Position numbers and translations under genes: made by a program. From Dehalococcoidales bacterium (GTDB lineage: Bacteria > Chloroflexota > Dehalococcoidia > Dehalococcoidales > UBA5760): a DNA stretch of 12,112 nt. The notes under the pieces are model-generated. The model ran no database searches. It saw only the letters and a list, made by a program, of their open reading frames with translations, and had not been told where the DNA came from. The DNA lies in NCBI GenBank assembly GCA_028710655.1, contig JAQTTS010000038.1, positions 1 through 12,112 on the forward strand. The letters are read 5' to 3'. Shown here in pieces: positions 5,713-12,112 of the stretch (position 1 is its first letter; each line of letters starts with the position of its first letter).

Positions 5713-8177
5713 GACAGGAAAAATTTACCGAGCAAGCACAGGAAGCACTGGCTTTATCGCAGGAGATAGTCCGTCAGTACCACCATAGCCAGTGGGACGT
5801 TGAGCATATCCTGCTGGCCCTGCTCCGGCAGGAAGCGGGGTTGGTCGGTGAAATACTTACGGACCTGGGGGTAGACCTCGAGGTAGCCAGACAGCAGGTA
5901 GAAGCGGTATTGGAGCGGTCTCCCCGGGTTGCCTATGAAACGGGGCAGATATATGCCACACCGCGAGTTGCCCAACTGATAAACAAGGCCGGTGAGGAAG
6001 CGGCTAGGCTCAAAGACGAATTCATCGGAACCGAACATCTCTTTATTGCCATGACCGCGGAGGAGAAGGGTGAAGCGTCGGCAATCCTGCACCGGCTGGG
6101 TATCGACCAGGAGAGGGTCTATGCCGCTCTACAGAAACTCCGTGGCAGTCACCGGGTTACCGATACCCGGGCCGAGAGTAAATACCGTTCTCTGGAAAAG
6201 TACGGCCGCGATTTGACCGAGCTTGCCCGCCAGGGTAAACTTGACCCGGTCATCGGCCGCGAAGAGGAAATCAAGCGGATAATGCAGATACTTACCCGCC
6301 GTACCAAGAATAACCCGGTGGTTATCGGCGATGCCGGGGTGGGCAAGACAGCCCTCGCCGAGGGGCTGGCAGAAAAGATCGCCGCTGATGATGTTCCTGA
6401 CTCTCTCAAAGGACGCAAAGTGGTAGCTCTTGACATGGGGGCTCTGGTAGCCGGTAGCAAGTTTCGTGGTGAATTCGAGGAGCGGCTAAAGGCAGTAATG
6501 GACGAAGTCCGTCAGTCGCGGGGTGAGGTAATACTGTTCATCGATGAAATCCATACCGTGGTCGGAGCAGGAGCAGCCGAGGGAGCGATTGATGCCAGCA
6601 ATATGCTCAAACCGGCTCTGGCGCGCGGGGAGCTCCAGTGTATCGGCGCAACCACCCTTGATGAATACCGTAAGTTCATTGAGAAGGACAAGGCCCTGGA
6701 ACGACGCCTGCAGCCGGTGTTCGTCAGCGAGCCGAGTGTCGAGGCAACTGTCGAAATGCTGCGCGGACTCCGTCCCCGCTATGAGGCGCACCACAAGATC
6801 AAGATCAGCGACGAAGCCCTGGAGGCAGCTGCCCGGTTGAGTCAGCGTTATATCTCCGACCGTTTTCTACCGGACAAGGCGATCGACCTTATCGATGAGG
6901 CCTCAAGCAAGATACGTATCGATGCCGAGAGCGCCCCCCCGGAAGTAAAGTCACTGGAGCAGCATGTAAAACGGCTACTCAACGAGGAAGAGGCAGCCTC
7001 CCAGCGGCAGGACTATGAGCAGGCCGCCCGGATTAAGGCGGAGAGACTGCGACAGGAGGACCAGTACAACCGTGCCAAGAATGGCTGGCTGCAAAAGGAA
7101 AAGATCGACGAGGTAGTTGACGAAGAGGATATCGCCCAGCTCATCTCGAAATGGACCGGAATCCCGGTCTCCCAGATGCTGGAGGGTGAAATGGAGAAGC
7201 TGCTCCACATGGAGGAGCGGATTCACGACAGGCTGGTCAACCAGGAAGAGGCGGTAAATGCTGTCTCCGAGGCTATCCGCAGGAGCCGCGCCGGACTGAA
7301 AGACCCCAAGCGGCCCATCGGCAGCTTTATGTTTCTCGGTCCCACCGGCGTCGGTAAGACTGAGTTGGCCCGTACTCTAGCCTGGTTCCTGTTTGATGAC
7401 GAAGGAGCCATGGTGCGCCTGGATATGTCCGAATACCAGGAGAAGCATACCGTATCCCGTCTCATCGGAGCACCGCCGGGCTACATCGGGTACGACGAAG
7501 GCGGACAGCTCACCGAAGCCGTCCGGCGGCGTCCCTACCGGGTAATCCTGCTCGACGAAATAGAAAAGGCGCACCCGGAGGTATTCAACATACTGCTCCA
7601 GGTCCTTGACGATGGACGGCTGACCGATGGTCATGGGCGGACCGTCGATTTTAAAAACAGCGTCATTATCATGACCAGCAACACCGGCGTCGAGTCAATC
7701 AGACAGGGTGCGGACCTCGGTTTCGGTACGCAAAAGGGTGATGGGGAAAACGGGCTGCAGAGTTACCAGCGTATGAAGGCAAAGGTGATGGAGGTGGTGA
7801 AGAAGACCTTCCGTCCCGAATTCATCAACCGTATCGATGAGATTATCGTCTTCCACGAGCTGACCGAGGAGCAGCTCAGGAGTATCGTCGAGCTGCTGGT
7901 CAAAGACCTGCAGCAACGGCTCACTGAGCGCAGACTGGCGATAGATCTGACCAAAGCCGCCAAGTCCTGGCTGGTCAAGAAGGGCTACGATCCGAACTAC
8001 GGGGCGAGACCGCTCAGACGGGCTATAGAACGTTATGTAGAGAACCCGCTGTCGAGCAAGCTGCTCAAGGGGGAGTTTAACGAGGGCGATAAGATTGTCG
8101 TTGGCTTAAGCGAAGATAAACTGACCTTCTCCGCCGGCAAGGCGGCGAAAGCAGGGGCACGAACAGGAAATGCTTGA
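5709..8177 (+). CDS. clpC: ClpC-type AAA+ unfoldase (Clp protease ATP-binding subunit)
   Basis: This is a hexameric unfoldase that threads proteins either to ClpP for degradation or through disaggregation. In the 822-residue protein, residues 1-145 are the Clp N-domain with two repeats. AAA1 has Walker A GDAGVGKT (207-214), Walker B LFIDE (276-280) and pore loop KFRG (251-254). AAA2 has GPTGVGKT (544-551), LLDEIEK (614-620) and pore loop GYIGY (591-595). The middle region (about 410-465) is short and carries a UVR-like stretch, [15 protein letters not shown], not the long coiled coil of ClpB. LGF at 670-672 lies where ClpA, ClpC and ClpX carry the ClpP-docking tripeptide. Both features favour ClpC, although the operon position after hspR is usually taken by clpB. 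The start overlaps the hspR stop. No clpP or McsB-type adaptor gene is in the window. Confidence 0.93.
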   Translation: MRQEKFTEQAQEALALSQEIVRQYHHSQWDVEHILLALLRQEAGLVGEILTDLGVDLEVARQQVEAVLERSPRVAYETGQIYATPRVAQLINKAGEEAARLKDEFIGTEHLFIAMTAEEKGEASAILHRLGIDQERVYAALQKLRGSHRVTDTRAESKYRSLEKYGRDLTELARQGKLDPVIGREEEIKRIMQILTRRTKNNPVVIGDAGVGKTALAEGLAEKIAADDVPDSLKGRKVVALDMGALVAGSKFRGEFEERLKAVMDEVRQSRGEVILFIDEIHTVVGAGAAEGAIDASNMLKPALARGELQCIGATTLDEYRKFIEKDKALERRLQPVFVSEPSVEATVEMLRGLRPRYEAHHKIKISDEALEAAARLSQRYISDRFLPDKAIDLIDEASSKIRIDAESAPPEVKSLEQHVKRLLNEEEAASQRQDYEQAARIKAERLRQEDQYNRAKNGWLQKEKIDEVVDEEDIAQLISKWTGIPVSQMLEGEMEKLLHMEERIHDRLVNQEEAVNAVSEAIRRSRAGLKDPKRPIGSFMFLGPTGVGKTELARTLAWFLFDDEGAMVRLDMSEYQEKHTVSRLIGAPPGYIGYDEGGQLTEAVRRRPYRVILLDEIEKAHPEVFNILLQVLDDGRLTDGHGRTVDFKNSVIIMTSNTGVESIRQGADLGFGTQKGDGENGLQSYQRMKAKVMEVVKKTFRPEFINRIDEIIVFHELTEEQLRSIVELLVKDLQQRLTERRLAIDLTKAAKSWLVKKGYDPNYGARPLRRAIERYVENPLSSKLLKGEFNEGDKIVVGLSEDKLTFSAGKAAKAGARTGNA

Positions 8178-8848
8178 TGACGGTAGCGACTAGCGCAGAG
8201 GCGAAGAAGGGCTCGAATCGCAAGAAGTACATTGCCGGTATTTGTTTTGTCGCCGGAATTGTGGTTGTCTGTGTTCTACTTGTCTATCACTGGGAATACG
8301 TACTCCGTTTTCAGAAGTATGGCTATCTAGGCCTTTTTTTTATGTCACTGGTCAGCGGCTTCAGTATCCCCCTGCCGGTTCCGTATATGGTATTCACCTT
8401 TACTCTCGGCGGTGTATTGCATCCGGCGCTGGTGGGAATAGCTACCGGGGCGGGACTCGGTGCCGGGGGTACCCTTCTCTATCTGACCGGCCGCGGCGGG
8501 CGCCGCATCTTCCCCCACTTTGAAATCTCGGATCCGGCCGATGATGCATACTCCTCGCGCTGGTCACGATTCTTGAGACGGATAAAGATGCACAAGATTA
8601 TGCACTTCGCCCACCGCAGAGGCACCCTGGCAGTTTTTGTACTATCCGTGCTGCCCAACCCGTTTTTCACACCGATGGCAATCAGCATGGGGACAATGCG
8701 CTTCCGACTGGTAAAGTTTTCCTTTGCCTGCTGGGCCGGACAGACGGTCAAAGCTATTGGTATTGCTTATTGCGGCTATCTGGGCCTGGGTTCTTTTCTG
8801 CGCTGGATGGGCCTGTTCAACATGCCCAACATACCCGGCGTATCCTAA
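8177..8848 (+). CDS. VTT/DedA-like polytopic membrane protein
   Basis: This 223-residue membrane protein has a basic N-terminus (KKGSNRKK) and about five hydrophobic segments (near 18-38, 48-66, 78-103, 150-172 and 183-207). PLPVPY at 65-70 in a likely re-entrant loop, followed by GAGLGAGGTLLYLTGRGG (91-108), follows the DedA/VTT pattern of a Pro-rich loop and a G..G....Y..GR.G helix. Family members act in phospholipid scrambling, polyprenyl-phosphate transport and membrane homeostasis; the substrate here is unknown. A basic loop (about 110-148) separates the two halves. The ATG at 8177 overlaps the clpC stop by one base (TGATG), so the TTG at 8174 is unnecessary. The tight coupling places this gene under the heat-shock promoter, suggesting a membrane-stress role, which is inferred. 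Confidence 0.8.
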   Translation: MTVATSAEAKKGSNRKKYIAGICFVAGIVVVCVLLVYHWEYVLRFQKYGYLGLFFMSLVSGFSIPLPVPYMVFTFTLGGVLHPALVGIATGAGLGAGGTLLYLTGRGGRRIFPHFEISDPADDAYSSRWSRFLRRIKMHKIMHFAHRRGTLAVFVLSVLPNPFFTPMAISMGTMRFRLVKFSFACWAGQTVKAIGIAYCGYLGLGSFLRWMGLFNMPNIPGVS

Positions 8849-8875
8849 AAATAGGTTGACAAGGAGAGCTGTTCT

Positions 8876-9511
8876 ATGGAAAGAGTTGCCACCGACTGGG
8901 ATAGGTATCACAAGCGCGTCCGGGTCAGCCAAAGGTTCCTCTGGACGGTGTGGAGGGCCTACGCCAGCCTGCTCAGCGGATTCAGCTTCGATAAGCCGAT
9001 TAAGATAATCGAGCTGGGCTGCGGCACCGGCTATCATACCCTGCAGATGACTAGGCTGTATCAGGTGGATAAGGTAACTCTGGTCGATGCCAACGCCAGC
9101 GTTATCGGCGATACGGAAAGAAGAATGTCCGTGCTGGAATGCGAGAAGGAGTTTCTGCTCAGGGACCTGTTCAGTCTTAATCTAGAGGAGAGGTATGACA
9201 TCGTTCATTCCCAGGGGCTTCTCGAACACTACACTCCCGAGGAGCAGCGGCAGTTGATTCGTTTGCACTGCGACCTGCTGGCCCCGGGTGGGATTGCGAT
9301 AATCCTGGTACCCACCCCCAGTCTAACCTACCGGTTCTGGAGAGGCCTTCTGGAGAGGCTGCACCAGTGGATATATAGTGACGAGGTCGCTCTATCCAGA
9401 GAGGAGTTCATCCGGCAACTGGAAGACAGCGGCCTGGAAATCCTGAAGCTAAAGGGGTGTCACCTGACAGAAGTTGGCGCCGTCTGCCGCAGGCGTGAAG
9501 TAGCCAAGTAA
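8876..9511 (+). CDS. Class I SAM-dependent methyltransferase
   Basis: A 211-residue Rossmann-fold methyltransferase. Motif I is IIELGCGTGYH at 44-54, the acidic residue binding the SAM ribose is D71 in VTLVDAN, and D97 follows in the LLRDLF segment. HSQGLLEHY at 111-119 and LLAPGGIAIIL at 134-144 give the later strands. After these comes an amphipathic stretch with many aromatics (YRFWRGLLERLHQWIY, 152-167) that might touch a membrane or bind the substrate. No substrate-specific motif is recognisable. AAGGAG at 8861-8866 supports the ATG at 8876. It begins 27 bases after the VTT gene and is probably the last tightly linked gene of the operon. Small-molecule, lipid or quinone methylation are all possible. 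Confidence 0.85.
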   Translation: MERVATDWDRYHKRVRVSQRFLWTVWRAYASLLSGFSFDKPIKIIELGCGTGYHTLQMTRLYQVDKVTLVDANASVIGDTERRMSVLECEKEFLLRDLFSLNLEERYDIVHSQGLLEHYTPEEQRQLIRLHCDLLAPGGIAIILVPTPSLTYRFWRGLLERLHQWIYSDEVALSREEFIRQLEDSGLEILKLKGCHLTEVGAVCRRREVAK

Positions 9512-9529
9512 TTTAGAACGCAACGAAGG

Positions 9530-9570
9530 TGATGTCAAGCCAACACCCAGTTGCCGTAACTGATGTCAAG
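9530..9570. repeat. 10-bp direct repeat between the two methyltransferase genes
   Basis: TGATGTCAAG occurs at 9530-9539 and again at 9561-9570, a period of 31 bases, about three helical turns. The only other content of this 103-base gap is a ribosome-binding site and no clear promoter. A same-face regulator binding pair is possible, but chance duplication cannot be excluded. Confidence 0.4.
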
Positions 9571-9614
9571 TAGTCCGTCATAAGAGAATCATATATAGAA
9601 TGAGGAGGAATACC

Positions 9615-10271
9615 TTGACCGACCCGGATATCCCGGAGAGAGTGGATAGTAAAAACGTTCTTTCTTCCAACGGACAGGCTCTCGATAAGGGCGACCTGCC
9701 GGGGAAAGGTTACCGGATGGCATTCAACTTCAACTCTGCCCTGTTTAAGGTCCTGGTAGACTATCTCAAGCCGGAAGAGAAAGAGAGGATCCTGGACTTG
9801 GGCTGTAGCCGGGGCTACTACGTTAAAGCAATGGAGGACTATACCAGTGGCATAATCGGCGTGGATATCAGCGAAGACTCCTTGAGGAATGCGGTTACCG
9901 CCAGGGTAAAGTATGGCGATATTACTAATCTTGACTTTGCCGAAGGCAGTTTTGATAAGGTCTATTCACTGCACACGATTGAACACCTGCCGGATCTGGG
10001 GCGGTTCTTTTCCGAGATCGCCAGGGTGCTTAAGCCGGGGGGAACCGCTATCATCATCTATCCCTGGGAGCTCTTTCGGGGAATGCAGGCCATCGGTGCT
10101 GCGATAAGGCAATACCGGAACCCGTTGCTGGCGAAGAAGATACACCTGCACAGATTGACACCAAAGAATATTGGGGAATTTATTGCCGGTACACCTCTCG
10201 CCCACCGGCAAAGCAAGCTTGTTTTTGCGATGGGTATTCAGTATATGACGATACTAACTAAGGGATCTTAG
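9615..10271 (+). CDS. Class I SAM-dependent methyltransferase (methyltransf_11 type), TTG start
   Basis: A 218-residue methyltransferase. Motif I is LDLGCSRGYY (60-69), D84 in IGVDIS binds SAM, GDITNLDF (101-108) covers the adenine-contact segment, HTIEHLPD (120-127) follows, and LKPGG (139-143) precedes a late strand. The first 35 residues are polar and lack family features. The start is set at TTG 9615-9617, which has a perfect AGGAGG at 9603-9608 with a six-base spacer. The ATG at 9600 lies within that ribosome-binding site and is unlikely to be used. The C-terminal half has basic patches (KKIHLHR). The paired arrangement with another methyltransferase suggests related substrates, but the proteins are not close copies. 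Substrate unknown. Confidence 0.82.
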   Translation: MTDPDIPERVDSKNVLSSNGQALDKGDLPGKGYRMAFNFNSALFKVLVDYLKPEEKERILDLGCSRGYYVKAMEDYTSGIIGVDISEDSLRNAVTARVKYGDITNLDFAEGSFDKVYSLHTIEHLPDLGRFFSEIARVLKPGGTAIIIYPWELFRGMQAIGAAIRQYRNPLLAKKIHLHRLTPKNIGEFIAGTPLAHRQSKLVFAMGIQYMTILTKGS

Positions 10272-10290
10272 GACTACTGGTCAGTAGCCC
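10271..10290. terminator. Weak palindromic hairpin between convergent genes
   Basis: CTACTG (10274-10279) and CAGTAG (10282-10287) form a near-perfect palindrome, extended by GG/CC at 10271-10272 and 10289-10290. It starts at the stop codon of the plus-strand methyltransferase and faces the convergent cyclophilin gene. No T-tract follows on either strand, so intrinsic termination would be weak. Confidence 0.3.
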
Positions 10291-10322
10291 CTGTTATCAG
10301 CCAGCTGCTTCCCCCCGCCGGC

Positions 10323-10910
10323 TCACTTCTCTTCGATGGTTATCCTTATGATGACGTCACCCTGCTTGATCTGCTGCAGGACATCCATTCCATCGATGAG
10401 CTGGCCGAACACCGAGTGCTTGCCGTCGAGGCCATGCTGTGGGGTCAGGGTGATGAAAAACTGGCAGCCGTTGGTATCCGCACCGGAATTGGCCATCGAC
10501 AGGGCGCCGGCAAGATGAGTATGCTCGCTGAACTCGTCGGCAAAGGAGTAACCGGGATTACCCCTCCCCGCACCGGTGGGGTCACCCCCCTGAACAACGA
10601 AGTCCGCTACGACACGGTGAAATGTCGTCCCGTCATAGAACCCGTCATTGGCGAGAAAGACGAAATTGTTTACCGTATTGGGTACGTCACTGGCAAATAG
10701 CTCCAGGACCATGTCTCCACGCTCGGTTTCGATGGTGGCAACATACTCCTTGCTGGTATCAATCACCATCGCCGGTGGTGCCGAGTAGGTCTTCGGTTTT
10801 GCTGCTGGCTCCGGTGTTACTCCGGGCGACGGACTGGAACACGACGCCAGGAAAAGCGCACCGGCAGCCAGAACGGCAATTGCTGCTTGGGGTATTATGG
10901 TTTTTGTCAT
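10323..10910 (-). CDS. Lipoprotein cyclophilin-type peptidyl-prolyl cis-trans isomerase
   Basis: It catalyses cis-trans isomerisation of peptidyl-proline bonds and is predicted to be lipid-anchored outside the cytoplasmic membrane. The 195-residue protein has a signal peptide (1-23) with lipobox LASC, lipidated Cys C24, and a Pro/Ala-rich linker (25-48). The cyclophilin domain runs from about 55 to 190. Catalytic-type residues are present: R99 in FHR, Q107 in VVQGGDP, QFFI at 150-153, and H165 in LDGKHSVFG. The position of the Trp that binds cyclosporin in human CypA is Gly (G160), as in many bacterial forms. The ATG at 10908-10910 is preferred over the one at 10967 because it gives a proper signal peptide and has GGAG eight bases upstream. 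It is a likely substrate of the Lgt encoded at 2510-3325. Confidence 0.92.
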   Translation of the reverse strand: MTKTIIPQAAIAVLAAGALFLASCSSPSPGVTPEPAAKPKTYSAPPAMVIDTSKEYVATIETERGDMVLELFASDVPNTVNNFVFLANDGFYDGTTFHRVVADFVVQGGDPTGAGRGNPGYSFADEFSEHTHLAGALSMANSGADTNGCQFFITLTPQHGLDGKHSVFGQLIDGMDVLQQIKQGDVIIRITIEEK

Positions 10911-10941
10911 CACAACATCTCCAGGAGGTTCGTTAGCTAGT

Positions 10942-10971
10942 ATTTTAACCCATCCTTGAATCATCACGCAA
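10942..10971 (-). promoter_or_regulatory. Candidate promoter of the lipoprotein cyclophilin gene
   Basis: Read leftward, TTGCGT (10966-10971) and TAAAAT (10942-10947) are 18 bases apart. The -10 box matches 5 of 6 consensus bases and the -35 box only the TTG. Transcription would start near 10935, about 25 bases before the ATG. Confidence 0.35.
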
Positions 10972-11055
10972 TTGCCCTGTGTTCACTGAGATGAAAGGGG
11001 CCCGTTGAATATGAAAACGGCGAGGCTTATGTCGTGATAATGCAACCGCCGGTAT

Positions 11056-11084
11056 TTGCCAGCTGACCCTCTTTGTGCTAAATT
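11056..11084 (+). promoter_or_regulatory. Candidate promoter of tRNA-Ala
   Basis: TTGCCA (11056-11061, 5 of 6) and TAAATT (11079-11084, 4 of 6) have a 17-base spacer, placing the start near 11091, eight bases before the mature tRNA end. An overlapping TATATT at 11084-11089 is an alternative -10 box. Confidence 0.4.
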
Positions 11085-12112
11085 ATATTCATCCGCATGG
11101 GGCTGTAGCTCAATTGGGAGAGCGTTTGACTGGCAGTCAAAAGGTCGGGGGTTCGAATCCCCCCAGCTCCACCACTCGGAACAGCTCCCGAACCTTTGGC
11201 TCTTGAGGCGATGATCGCGAAGGGGGCATTGAGTTCGGCCTTGGTCACCTTGCCTTCTTCAACATAGAGGCATTTGAAAACCGTCTCACAGATTAGTCTC
11301 TTTTCATCGAAAGTACCCTTTACGAAGAGAAAATCCAGCTGGGTAGCCAGTTCCAAGGCCACTTCAAAGTCGGCTTTTATCAGGTGCTGCCGTTGTCTGA
11401 TAGCATCAACCGTGTTCTTAAGTCTTGATTTCTCGGCCTCAATCTGGGAGCGATGGTCCTTGAAGTCCTCGTAGGATATCTGCTCCTCGATGACGAGCCG
11501 CTGCAGGTTCTTCTCCATTCTGGCAAGTTTGACCAATCGAGCCTCGGCTTTGCTGAGCTCTCCGTTTCCGTTAGCCTCCGCTTTAAATAATGCTTCGAGC
11601 TCCTTACGCAGATCCTGGCGGGCCTCTTCGGTGATGGTGATGCTCTTAAAGACAGCCGGTAGCTGCTCCTCGATATCCCTGGTATTGTAGAAGACGCTAC
11701 TCCCGTTAACCTTCTCGCGGCTACGGTAGTAGCTGATTCGCTTCGTAGGGTGGGTTTCCGCCCAGCAGACGCTGTCAGCGTCCACCGAATGGACGAGTCC
11801 TTGGAGTAGGTACTTATGCCGCCTGGTGCGCTGTTTATTCTTATCATGGAGTCTAAGGATTTGCTGTACCTGAGTAAAGGTGTCTTCATCTACCAGCGGT
11901 TGATGGGCCCCTTTGGTGGGCACGTCGCCTTTCTTGAGCCAGGTCTCGCCCAGGTAGAACCGGTTGTGGAATATGTCACTCCATTTTGATCTCGAAATCT
12001 GGTTGCCGAGCCTGCTGATATAGCCTCTTACGTAGGATTCATCCGACCAGCTCTGTAGCGTCCACCTGCCGCTTGCCATCTCCTTAAAGGCTTCGGTTAC
12101 AAGCGAGCCGTT
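11078..12112 (-). CDS. Large serine recombinase, C-terminal part (runs off the right edge; 3' end antisense to tRNA-Ala)
   Basis: 344 residues are visible. The frame is open to the window edge, so the catalytic resolvase domain with its Ser lies outside, and the internal ATG at 12079 is not the true start. Residues 1-90 match the end of the recombinase domain, with TEAFKEMASGRWTL, NRFYLGE (50-56) and HQPLVDEDTFTQVQQIL. Residues 100-135 sit where the zinc ribbon belongs (YLLQGLVHS, then ISYYRS). Of the usual CxxC pairs, only one Cys (C116) remains. A charged coiled coil (about 160-245) follows, typical of integrases that control directionality. Residues 314-338 are encoded antisense to the tRNA, including GGIRTPDLLTASQ; the stop (11078-11080) lies in the tRNA 5' flank. 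The native C-terminus before integration was therefore probably different. It is the likely integrase of an island at the tRNA 3' end. Confidence 0.88.
   Translation of the reverse strand, partial: NGSLVTEAFKEMASGRWTLQSWSDESYVRGYISRLGNQISRSKWSDIFHNRFYLGETWLKKGDVPTKGAHQPLVDEDTFTQVQQILRLHDKNKQRTRRHKYLLQGLVHSVDADSVCWAETHPTKRISYYRSREKVNGSSVFYNTRDIEEQLPAVFKSITITEEARQDLRKELEALFKAEANGNGELSKAEARLVKLARMEKNLQRLVIEEQISYEDFKDHRSQIEAEKSRLKNTVDAIRQRQHLIKADFEVALELATQLDFLFVKGTFDEKRLICETVFKCLYVEEGKVTKAELNAPFAIIASRAKGSGAVPSGGAGGIRTPDLLTASQTLSQLSYSPMRMNII
11099..11174 (+). tRNA. tRNA-Ala, anticodon GGC, CCA encoded
   Basis: A complete cloverleaf can be drawn. The acceptor stem is GGGGCTG (11099-11105) with CAGCTCC (11164-11170), including the G3:U70 wobble that identifies alanine tRNA. 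The D stem is GCTC/GAGC. The anticodon stem is TTTGA/TCAAA around the loop CTGGCAG, with anticodon GGC at 11132-11134, reading GCC and GCU. The T arm is GGGGG-TTCGAAT-CCCCC. The discriminator is A71 of line 11161 (position 11171), followed by an encoded CCA (11172-11174). The gene is intact although its 3' end abuts a serine recombinase, as expected when an integrating element restores the target tRNA. Confidence 0.98.
11164..11188. other. Predicted attachment-site region at the tRNA-Ala 3' end
   Basis: The boundary between chromosome and island should lie in or just after the tRNA 3' half. CAGCTCC of the acceptor stem (11164-11170) recurs 18 bases further on at 11182-11188, inside the recombinase gene. 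The exact crossover cannot be fixed without the other end of the element, where a copy of part of the tRNA 3' end should occur. Confidence 0.45.

Noticed and set aside
8876..10271. The two methyltransferases as a restriction-modification or phage-defence module
   Set aside because: Neither shows DNA-methyltransferase catalytic motifs (such as DPPY or PC) and no nuclease lies beside them.
10911..10967. Upstream ATG for the cyclophilin
   Set aside because: It would bury the signal peptide behind 19 polar residues and lies upstream of the predicted transcription start.
12079..12079. ATG at 12079 as the true start of a 333-residue recombinase
   Set aside because: The frame is open to the window edge and the preceding residues (TEAFKE) match the family, so the gene continues outside.
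1..12112. CRISPR array or insertion-sequence inverted repeats
   Set aside because: No regularly spaced repeats and no transposase frame were seen; the only mobile-element sign is the recombinase at the right edge.

Overview
The window looks like a chromosomal segment from a bacterium related to Chloroflexota, most likely Dehalococcoidia. This is inferred from the gene mix: an HspR-controlled dnaJ/clp operon, a zinc-ribbon/rpsU pair, a lipoprotein cyclophilin, and a divergent large serine recombinase beside a tRNA. No rRNA or marker phylogeny is available here. Ribosome-binding sites are good, and canonical sigma70-type promoters are visible.

Layout. Bases 1-104 hold the tail of an unidentified plus-strand gene. 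It is followed by a DEAD/DEAH helicase with a C-terminal DUF1998 metal-binding module (150-2441, MrfA/YprA/Hrq1-like) and by lgt, the prolipoprotein diacylglyceryl transferase (2510-3325). A perfect 16-bp hairpin with T/A tracts (3335-3371) can terminate transcription from both sides. It separates lgt from a leftward pair, a double zinc-ribbon protein (3735-4040) and rpsU (3473-3658). A 356-bp AT-rich region (4041-4396) carries divergent promoters, including a perfect TTGACA-N17-TATAAT for the rightward operon.

The rightward operon is dnaJ-like (4397-5380), hspR (5395-5712), clpC-type AAA+ unfoldase (5709-8177), a VTT/DedA-like membrane protein (8177-8848) and a class I methyltransferase (8876-9511). 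Gaps are short and two junctions overlap. A second class I methyltransferase (9615-10271, TTG start) follows after a 103-bp gap. The first three genes form a self-regulated protein quality-control module: a J-protein with a reduced zinc domain, the MerR-type repressor HspR, and a Clp unfoldase that appears able to dock ClpP. On the opposite strand, 10323-10910 encodes a lipoprotein cyclophilin, a plausible substrate of the Lgt encoded in the same window.

The right end is a mobile-element junction. An intact tRNA-Ala(GGC) gene (11099-11174, with encoded CCA and the G3:U70 identity pair) is followed by a leftward large serine recombinase that runs off the window. The recombinase reading frame continues antisense through the whole tRNA and stops only in its 5' flank, so its last ~32 residues are written by the tRNA gene. 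This indicates an island integrated at the 3' end of tRNA-Ala that extends beyond the right edge. The recombinase has also lost the usual cysteines of its zinc ribbon. No CRISPR array, rRNA or complete insertion sequence was seen. I found no clearly new multi-gene system; the tRNA/recombinase junction and the hspR-clpC operon are the parts most worth follow-up.
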